Source: Deltaproteobacteria bacterium
GTDB lineage: Bacteria; Desulfobacterota; Desulfobacteria; Desulfobacterales; SURF-15
DNA length: 11,554 nucleotides
NCBI GenBank assembly: GCA_024644775.1
Contig: JAHEHB010000127.1
Coordinates: 1-11,554, forward strand
Direction of reading: 5' to 3'
Positions within the stretch are counted from its first letter, which is position 1; every line of letters starts with the position of its first letter. Shown here in pieces: positions 6,821-11,554 of this stretch. The notes below the pieces were generated by a model, which saw only the letters and a list, made by a program, of their open reading frames with translations, was not told the origin of the DNA and ran no database searches. The position numbers and the translations under genes are program-made.

Positions 6821-8560
6821 ATGGAAATTGTCCACACCGATGTTTTGGTCGTGGGGGGCGGTGCGGCGGGTGCCCGGGCGGCACTCGAAGCCGCCCGGGC
6901 CGGTGCGAAAACCATTCTGGTAACCAAAGGAACATTCGGTCGATCAGGCACCAGCACGTTTCCGGTGTCCGATGTCGGCGGGTTCGGAGCTGCCGGATTT
7001 GTCGATCCGGAGGACAGCCCGGAAGTTCACTTCAACGATATCATGGAAGCCGCCCAGGGGATGTGCGATCCGCAGATGGCCCGTATCGTGGCCACCGAAG
7101 CGCCGGTCCATCTATTGTTTCTGGAGAGCATCGGTGTACCCTTTCAACGGAACCGGGACACCTATTTGGCCACCCAATCCTGTTTCAGCAGCCGGACCCG
7201 GAGCATCAAGGTCAAGGGACACGGCCGGCCCATCGTGGCCTGCCTGAAACGCCAGATTCTAAAAGAAGAAGATATCCAGGTACTTGAGAATGCCATGGTC
7301 CTCGATCCGTTGATGGATTTAAAGAATCGATGTGTCGGGGCCACCGTGCTTCAGGATCCGGATCGAATATTGGAAGTTAGAGCCAAAGCGACCATATTGG
7401 CCACCGGCGGTGCCGGTCAACTGTTTGAACGGAGCTTCAACCCGCCGGATGTCACTGGAGACGGCTATGCCTTCGGGCTGCTGGCCGGCGCTGAACTAAT
7501 CAATATGGAGTTTATGCAAAGCGGATTCGGCATCATTTCGCCCACAGAGAAAAATTTTATATTTCAGTATTGGCTCTGGGGACTCAACCCGGAACTGACC
7601 ACCGCCGAGGGGAAGGGTTTTTTATCGACCTATGCGCCGCCGAACCATTCAGCGGTAGAACTGATGGAAGCGAAATCAAAGCATTTTCCGTTTTCAACAC
7701 GAGATTGTTCGAAATTCATGGAAATTTCGGTTCAATTATACATCAACGACCGGCAGCGGGTAGGTCAAAATGAGGCGGTGTGGATGCGTTTGGTGGATAT
7801 CGACAAACAACTTTCGCAATTGCCCGCGGAGCACAATCTGAGACGCATGTGGCCCATCAGCAAAACCTATCTCAAGTCCATTGGCGTCGATTTTGATAAA
7901 CCATTTCGAATCGCCTGTTTTGCCCATGCCATGAGCGGCGGTCTTCGTATCGATCCTTTCGGTAGGACCGGTGTCGAGGGGTTGTATGCCGCCGGTGAGA
8001 CGGCAGGCGGACCCCATGGCGCCGACCGGCTCGGCGGCAACATGTTTACCACCACCCAGGTCTTCGGAAGACGGGCCGCCCTGCACGCCGCCCACTTCAG
8101 CCGGCAACGGAGCGACGTGACCGACCGCCAAATCCTTCCGATAAAAAAAACCGCGGTAAAGATAAACGATGCGACCGGCATATCCGGCGCGGCGCTTCGT
8201 TCGAAACTGCAGCGGGTGGCAAGCCGCTCCCTTCTGATCGTACGGGAGGATAGCCAGCTCGCCGACTTTATCGACGAAACTGAAAAGATGGAAGCGGACC
8301 TGGACAGACTTTCGCCGGATACATCGAATCCGTTGAGGGCGAAATACGAATTGAGAAACCTGATGCTCACGGGCAAAGCCATCGCCATGGCCGCTCGAAT
8401 CCGAAAAGAAAGCAGAGGGAGTCACTACCGAAAAGACTGCCCGGAACCGGTTGACGAATGGAATGGGAATATTATCGTCAGCTCAATGAACGAAAACAAG
8501 GATATTCGGTGCCGGATAGAGCGGATAAACGGAGGAGGGCGGTCCCGGCAGCACCTATGA
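6821..8560 (+). CDS. FAD-dependent fumarate reductase/succinate dehydrogenase-type flavoprotein
   Basis: A 579-residue FAD_binding_2 flavoprotein. The N-terminal Rossmann motif is VVGGGAAGARAA (10-21), ending at TILVTKG, followed by GRSGTS (40-45). A second FAD segment is TILATGGAGQLF (191-202), then DGYAFGLLAGAELINMEFMQ. Residues resembling the family's active site are Arg294 in STRD, His369 in HAMSGG and Arg403 in ADRLGGNMF. The C-terminal helical region (ELRNLMLTGKAI, KESRGSHYRKD) matches this superfamily. No Tat or Sec signal and no heme domain are present, so it is probably cytoplasmic. Relatives reduce or form alpha,beta C=C bonds in carboxylic acids, a natural partner for dehydratases, but the substrate is unknown. 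GGAGG at 6808-6812 is eight bases from ATG 6821, so ATG 6806 is rejected. It starts four bases after the small aconitase X subunit. It is not SdhA/FrdA: no iron-sulfur or membrane subunit genes are adjacent. Aspartate oxidase and AprA are less likely. Confidence 0.88.
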   Translation: MEIVHTDVLVVGGGAAGARAALEAARAGAKTILVTKGTFGRSGTSTFPVSDVGGFGAAGFVDPEDSPEVHFNDIMEAAQGMCDPQMARIVATEAPVHLLFLESIGVPFQRNRDTYLATQSCFSSRTRSIKVKGHGRPIVACLKRQILKEEDIQVLENAMVLDPLMDLKNRCVGATVLQDPDRILEVRAKATILATGGAGQLFERSFNPPDVTGDGYAFGLLAGAELINMEFMQSGFGIISPTEKNFIFQYWLWGLNPELTTAEGKGFLSTYAPPNHSAVELMEAKSKHFPFSTRDCSKFMEISVQLYINDRQRVGQNEAVWMRLVDIDKQLSQLPAEHNLRRMWPISKTYLKSIGVDFDKPFRIACFAHAMSGGLRIDPFGRTGVEGLYAAGETAGGPHGADRLGGNMFTTTQVFGRRAALHAAHFSRQRSDVTDRQILPIKKTAVKINDATGISGAALRSKLQRVASRSLLIVREDSQLADFIDETEKMEADLDRLSPDTSNPLRAKYELRNLMLTGKAIAMAARIRKESRGSHYRKDCPEPVDEWNGNIIVSSMNENKDIRCRIERINGGGRSRQHL

Positions 8561-8659
8561 GCATTCCGAAACGGATTGACATCATTCCAAAAGATGAGAG
8601 CAGGCATACTGTAAGTAGATCTTGACGCTTATGATAAAATCAGAAAGTTGAGAAAACCC
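8561..8659. other. Short intergenic gap before the SDR
   Basis: Ninety-nine bases with no gene. TTGACA at 8576-8581 is a perfect -35-like hexamer, but the nearest -10-like box, CATACT at 8605-8610, is 23 bases away, which is too far for a standard promoter. No terminator hairpin is seen, so read-through from the operon into the SDR is plausible. Confidence 0.3.
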
Positions 8660-9511
8660 ATGTCCTTTACCTTAGATCAAACGACATTGAGAGGAAAAGT
8701 GGCTCTGGTTACCGGGGCCAGCCGTCGGCAAGGCATCGGACGGGCGTGTGCGCTGACGCTTGCCCGATTGGGCGCTCATGTTGGGGTTACCGGAACGGAT
8801 CGATCCGTGGAGAGTTTCCCGCAAGATGAGCAACGTACCGGTTGGCAAGGTGCAGAAAGTGTGGCGCAGGAAGTAAATGATTGGAGTCGGGAGGCAATAG
8901 CATTGTCTGTTGATATCAGGGATGCAACGGCGGTACGAAATATGGTGGAAAAAAACCGTTGGTAAGCTGGGTCGTCTCGATATCCTGGTGTGCTCGGCGG
9001 CGGCGCCTCGCGAGGAAAGTGAGGTGGTCAGGCTTTCAGAGGAAATCTGGGATCAGGTGTTGCGAATCAACCTGCGCGGCACGTTTCTTTGCTGCCGTGA
9101 AGCCGGTAGTCAGATGATTAGGCAAAATGAGGGGGGTCGTATCATCAATATTTCTTCCATAGCCGGCAGATACGGATTGGCCCGCCGCTCGGCCTATTGC
9201 GCTTCTAAATTCGGTGTCATCGGGCTTACCCAATCCCTGGCTTTGGAGATGGCACCCCACGGTATTACCGCCAATGTATTGTGCCCGGGACAGGTGGATA
9301 CGAGTCGCTCAGATGAGGGACATAAATTGCGCGCCCAGAAGCTGGGAAAATCCGTCGGTAAGGTCAAAGCCATGTCTTTATCGAAAATTCCACTGGGTCG
9401 CGTGGCTGCCCCTGATGAAGTGGCCAACATGGTGGGATTCCTTGCTGGTCCGGCGCCGCATATGTCACCGGTCAGACCATTCACGTGGACGGCGGTGAGC
9501 TGATGATGTAA
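8660..9511 (+). pseudogene. Short-chain dehydrogenase/reductase broken by two compensating frameshifts
   Basis: Read across three segments, this is a complete classical SDR of about 283 residues that would interconvert an alcohol and a ketone with NAD(P). Segment one (from ATG 8660) has the nucleotide-binding motif VTGASRRQGIG at 17-27, two residues longer than the usual TGxxxGxG, and runs to VRNMVEK. A one-base excess in the seven-A run at 8949-8955 then stops that frame at TAA. Segment two resumes as VGKLGRLDILVCSAA, with helix Asn in RINLRGTF, catalytic Ser in ISSIAG and YCASK at 9195-9209. Near 9447-9455 one base seems missing; the original frame returns as AAYVTGQTIHVDGGELMM to TAA 9509-9511. 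As written, the protein cannot be made in full. Real decay and sequencing or assembly error are both possible; the good conservation in all three segments favours error or very recent damage. Cys-Ser-Ala-Ala replaces the common NNAG. TTG 8648 is an alternative start, and no strong ribosome binding site is seen. Confidence 0.8.
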
Positions 9512-9535
9512 TCGGTGATCTCTACAAAATAAGAA

Positions 9536-9560
9536 TCTTCTCCATTTTATTTGGAGAAGA
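9536..9560 (+). terminator. Stem-loop after the SDR, possible terminator or RNA-processing hairpin
   Basis: TCTTCTCCA at 9536-9544 pairs perfectly with TGGAGAAGA at 9552-9560 around a 7-base loop. It begins 24 bases after the SDR's restored stop codon. On the plus strand no T-run follows (next bases GGGTCC), so it is not a textbook intrinsic terminator. On the minus strand the bases after the stem are T-rich, but no minus-strand gene needs it. Confidence 0.4.
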
Positions 9561-9576
9561 GGGTCCAAGGATTCCA

Positions 9577-9608
9577 GGGATCACTCCAACTCTTTTGGAG
9601 ACGATCCC
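9577..9608 (+). terminator. Longer stem-loop, terminator-like or structured RNA element
   Basis: GGGATC (9577-9582) pairs with GATCCC (9603-9608), and inside it CTCCAA (9584-9589) pairs with TTGGAG (9595-9600) around the 5-base loop CTCTT. A small internal bulge (A opposite AC) joins the two helices, making a 12-pair hairpin. No T-run follows, so termination, 3'-end protection or a regulatory RNA structure are all possible. Confidence 0.4.
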
Positions 9609-9618
9609 CAAATAGAAA

Positions 9619-9654
9619 TTGACAAATATCGTTGGCGGTGACAAACATATTTGT
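9619..9654 (+). promoter_or_regulatory. TTGACA box with overlapping inverted repeat, possible promoter/operator
   Basis: TTGACA at 9619-9624 is a perfect -35 hexamer, but the best -10 candidates are weak: AAACAT at 9643-9648 (18-base spacing) or CATATT at 9646-9651 (21-base spacing). ACAAATAT (9622-9629) and ATATTTGT (9647-9654) form a perfect 8-base inverted repeat with a 17-base spacer. TGACAAA also occurs as a direct repeat at 9620-9626 and 9639-9645. A regulator-binding site upstream of the binding-protein gene is a reasonable reading. Confidence 0.3.
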
Positions 9655-9685
9655 AGCGTTTCAATCATTGGGACACAGTGAATAT

Positions 9686-9717
9686 ATCGGTTGTACCTAG
9701 AAAAATTCGTAACCGAT
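9686..9717. repeat. 7-base inverted repeat in the leader region
   Basis: ATCGGTT at 9686-9692 and AACCGAT at 9711-9717 are perfect reverse complements with an 18-base spacer. The spacing suits either two helical turns on DNA or a large-loop hairpin. Function is unknown. Confidence 0.3.
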
Positions 9718-9871
9718 CGAATAGAACTTGAATCCGCGGTTGCTTCATCTTCAGTTTAGTCAGAATGTTGCTACCATTGTATTTTTATCTAAAGGGTGAA
9801 CCTCTTTTTCGCCCGCATATCGATTGTATTTGCTGTCATTGTTTGGAATCGCTTTCAATTTACCCGTAAAC

Positions 9872-9880
9872 AAAGGAGGT
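9872..9880 (+). promoter_or_regulatory. Strong ribosome binding site of the binding-protein gene
   Basis: AAAGGAGGT at 9872-9880 is a near-ideal Shine-Dalgarno sequence placed four bases before ATG 9885, predicting high expression, as is common for periplasmic binding proteins. Confidence 0.75.
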
Positions 9881-9884
9881 CCTT

Positions 9885-11417
9885 ATGAAAATGCGTCGGT
9901 CTGTTTATTTAGCTCGAATTCTTCCGGTGTTTCTGGCCATGGTTTTATTGTTTCACGCCGGACCGGCTGCGGCGTCATCACACGGGAAGACCGTTACCAT
10001 CGTGATGTCCGAAGAGCCGGACAATGTGGAGCCGTGCAATTCTGCACGATCCGTTATCGGCCGGGTCATTCTGAAAGATGTTGTGGAGCCGTTAACGGAA
10101 ATTGATCCCAAAGATGGAAGCATCACACCGAGACTGGCCACTTCATGGAAGCAAATCGACTCGAAGACCTGGCAATTTGAGCTGCGGAAAGGTGTCGAAT
10201 TTCATGATGGGGAAGATTTCAATGCCGATGCCGCCATATACAGCATCAATCGGTATCTGGATAAAAGCATCGAATGTGAGGTGACCGTAAAATTCTTTAC
10301 CCACCTCAAAATTGCCCTGAAAGCCGTGGGCAGCCACACCCTGCAGGTGACATCCGATAAACCGGAGCCCATCATGCCAACGCTGATGGGAACCATGACC
10401 ATTTCTTCACCCAAGACTCCCACAGGCAAATATACTCGGAATCCGGTCGGTACGGGACCCTATAAATTCGTCAAATGGGATCCAGGCAAACAGATCATTA
10501 CAGAGCGTTTTGACGGATACTGGGGGGAGAAGCCCCAGGTTGAAAAAGCCGTTTATATCTGGCGATCAGAATCTACCGTACGCGCGGCCATGGTAGAAAC
10601 CGGTGAAGCGGACATCGCACCCAACATTTCACCTCAGGATGCCACCAAGCCGGATATGGATTTCAGCTATCCTAATTCGGAGACCTCCCGATTCCGTCTC
10701 GAGCCTGATCGTGCTCCCATGAACGACAAGCGGATCCGAATGGCACTTAACTACAGCGTTGACCGGGATGCCATTCGAGGCAGCATTTTGAGCAAGGATG
10801 TTATTCCGGCCACCCAGCTGGTGGTTCCAAGCATCAACGGGCACAATCCGGATCTGAAGGTTTGGCCTTATGATCCGGAAAAAGCAATGAAGCTCATTGC
10901 AGAGGCTAAAAAGGATGGTATCCCGGTAGAAACGGAGATCCTCATGGTGGGTCGTATCGGGATATACGCCAATTCCACAGAGCTGATGGAAGCTGCACTG
11001 GCCATGTGGCAGGCAGTCGGTTTCAATGTCAAGCTCAAGATGTATGAAGTGGGAGTGTGGATGAAATACATGACCAAACCGCGTCCTGAAGGCCCCCCCC
11101 ACATTCTTCAGGGTCAACACGATAACAACAACGGCGATGCCGTCTTCACCGTGTTCAACAAATACGCCTGCGATGGCCCCCAATCCACCACCTGCGACAA
11201 ACAGCTGGATGAAATGATTGATAACGCCCAAGTTGCAACGGGTGAAAAACGGAGAGAACTCTGGCAGGCGGTTTTTAAGCGCATCAATGATGACATCATC
11301 AGCGACGTGCCGCTGTTTCACATGGTGGGGTATTCGCGTGTGGGAAACCGGGTCAACTTCAAACCGAGCATCGCCACCAACAGCGAACTGCAATTGGCGC
11401 AGATATCCTTTAAATAG
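9885..11417 (+). CDS. Family 5 extracellular substrate-binding protein (Dpp/Opp type ABC importer)
   Basis: A 510-residue periplasmic solute receptor. The N-terminus is a Sec signal peptide: MKMRR, a hydrophobic core at about 10-25, and a small-residue cleavage zone GPAAASS around 30-32. No lipobox Cys is present, so the mature protein should be free in the periplasm. SBP_bac_5 landmarks are EEPDNVEPCNSA (43-54), DVVEPLTEIDP (65-75), ATSWKQIDSKTWQFELRKGV (85-104), FHDGEDFNADA (106-116), NPVGTGPYKFVKWDPG (186-201), the FDGYWGEKPQVEKAVY stretch and NDKRIRMALNYSVDRDAI. Relatives bind peptides, nickel, heme, opines or sugars, so the ligand is open; the catabolic neighbours suggest an amino-acid-like or organic-acid compound. 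No permease or ATPase gene is in view. The stop codon TAG is part of the ribosome binding site of the next gene, so the two are co-transcribed. A run of eight C at 11093-11100 is in frame. Confidence 0.92.
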   Translation: MKMRRSVYLARILPVFLAMVLLFHAGPAAASSHGKTVTIVMSEEPDNVEPCNSARSVIGRVILKDVVEPLTEIDPKDGSITPRLATSWKQIDSKTWQFELRKGVEFHDGEDFNADAAIYSINRYLDKSIECEVTVKFFTHLKIALKAVGSHTLQVTSDKPEPIMPTLMGTMTISSPKTPTGKYTRNPVGTGPYKFVKWDPGKQIITERFDGYWGEKPQVEKAVYIWRSESTVRAAMVETGEADIAPNISPQDATKPDMDFSYPNSETSRFRLEPDRAPMNDKRIRMALNYSVDRDAIRGSILSKDVIPATQLVVPSINGHNPDLKVWPYDPEKAMKLIAEAKKDGIPVETEILMVGRIGIYANSTELMEAALAMWQAVGFNVKLKMYEVGVWMKYMTKPRPEGPPHILQGQHDNNNGDAVFTVFNKYACDGPQSTTCDKQLDEMIDNAQVATGEKRRELWQAVFKRINDDIISDVPLFHMVGYSRVGNRVNFKPSIATNSELQLAQISFK

Positions 11418-11420
11418 GAG
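11415..11420 (+). promoter_or_regulatory. Ribosome binding site overlapping the binding-protein stop
   Basis: TAGGAG at 11415-11420 contains the TAG stop of the binding-protein gene and lies ten bases before ATG 11431. It links the expression of the two genes. Confidence 0.5.
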
Positions 11421-11430
11421 ATCGGATACG

Positions 11431-11554
11431 ATGGGTGTAATAATTGAGCCGGAAAGAAAGACACCGATTGCGATGGAGGTTGATGTCGCCGTTGTGGGAG
11501 GAGGACCGGCGGGTGTAATTGCCGCGTTGGCAGCGAGACGAGCGGGTGCGGATG
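11431..11554 (+). CDS. FAD-dependent oxidoreductase, N-terminal fragment (runs off window)
   Basis: Forty-one codons are visible before the window ends. After a 14-residue leader and a second in-frame Met, the sequence VDVAVVGGGPAGVIAAL is a classic dinucleotide-binding Rossmann start (GxGxxG form) with the following helix AARRAGAD. This wording is typical of FAD-dependent oxidoreductases (FAD_oxidored or FAD_binding_2 type) and differs from the upstream flavoprotein's GGGAAGARAA, so it is not a simple copy. It begins 13 bases after the binding-protein stop codon. The subclass and substrate cannot be judged from this fragment. Confidence 0.75.
   Translation, partial: MGVIIEPERKTPIAMEVDVAVVGGGPAGVIAALAARRAGAD

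Larger units (their letters stand above)
9512..9884. other. 373-base intergenic region with stem-loops and inverted repeats
   Basis: No convincing gene lies here. The first hundred bases hold two adjacent stem-loops (9536-9560 and 9577-9608). A TTGACA hexamer overlaps an 8-base inverted repeat at 9622-9654, and a further 7-base inverted repeat spans 9686-9717. From 9720 to 9871 nothing stands out; 9872-9880 is the ribosome binding site of the binding-protein gene. The region probably ends the preceding transcript and controls the transporter gene, and the leader would be long if transcription begins near 9650. Confidence 0.5.

Noticed and set aside
6821..8560. Flavoprotein as true succinate dehydrogenase/fumarate reductase subunit A or adenylylsulfate reductase alpha subunit
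   Set aside because: No iron-sulfur subunit, membrane anchor or AprB-like gene is adjacent, and the operon partners are dehydratases; only superfamily membership is supported.
8948..8957. In-register A AAA AAC heptamer in the SDR gene as a programmed -1 frameshift site
   Set aside because: The heptamer is a classic -1 slippery site, but the SDR continues in the +1 frame; a -1 shift gives no SDR sequence. A second frame change near 9450 would also remain unexplained.
9632..9654. Sigma-54 (-24/-12) promoter starting at TTGGC near 9632
   Set aside because: There is a GG at the -24 position but no GC at the required -12 distance.
11093..11100. Run of eight C in the binding-protein gene as a frameshift
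   Set aside because: The frame reads through it correctly and conserved-looking sequence continues to the stop codon.

Overview
The window reads as a piece of a Gram-negative, probably anaerobic, deltaproteobacterial chromosome of the Desulfobacterales (sulfate-reducer) type. That placement is an inference: the hybrid histidine kinase on the left has the receiver-PAS-kinase-receiver layout and H-box wording familiar from that group, ribosome binding sites are strong GGAGG-type, and the right half is a transporter/flavoprotein catabolic cluster of the kind these bacteria carry. There is no rRNA, tRNA, CRISPR array, transposase or integrase in view.

Left part (1-3278): the C-terminal tail of a coiled-coil protein enters from the left edge, then an AT-richer intergenic stretch, a 663-residue orphan hybrid histidine kinase (plus strand), and a class I SAM-dependent methyltransferase (minus strand). 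The kinase and methyltransferase converge with only 16 bases between their stop codons. The methyltransferase diverges from the operon to its right.

Central operon (3445-8560, plus strand): four tightly packed genes encode an IlvD/Edd-family dehydratase, the large (catalytic) and small (swivel) subunits of a split aconitase X, and a fumarate-reductase/succinate-dehydrogenase-type FAD flavoprotein. Junctions are 13 bases, near zero and 4 bases, so they are almost certainly co-transcribed. A short-chain dehydrogenase follows about 100 bases downstream, but its frame is broken twice by compensating one-base indels.

Right part (9512-11554): a 373-base intergenic region holds two stable stem-loops, a TTGACA box inside an inverted-repeat region, and a second inverted repeat. 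A family 5 (Dpp/Opp-type) periplasmic substrate-binding protein follows, then the first 41 codons of a second FAD-dependent oxidoreductase that continues past the window.

Taken together, the right three quarters look like a pathway for an imported organic acid, amino-acid-like or peptide-like compound: capture by the binding protein, dehydration by aconitase X and/or the IlvD-like enzyme, redox steps by two flavoproteins and an SDR. The substrate cannot be read from sequence. The most interesting point is that the IlvD-like protein lacks several residues that normally hold the family's Fe-S cluster and Mg ion, and that it sits beside a second, unrelated Fe-dependent dehydratase; this pairing is the best candidate here for an undescribed pathway.
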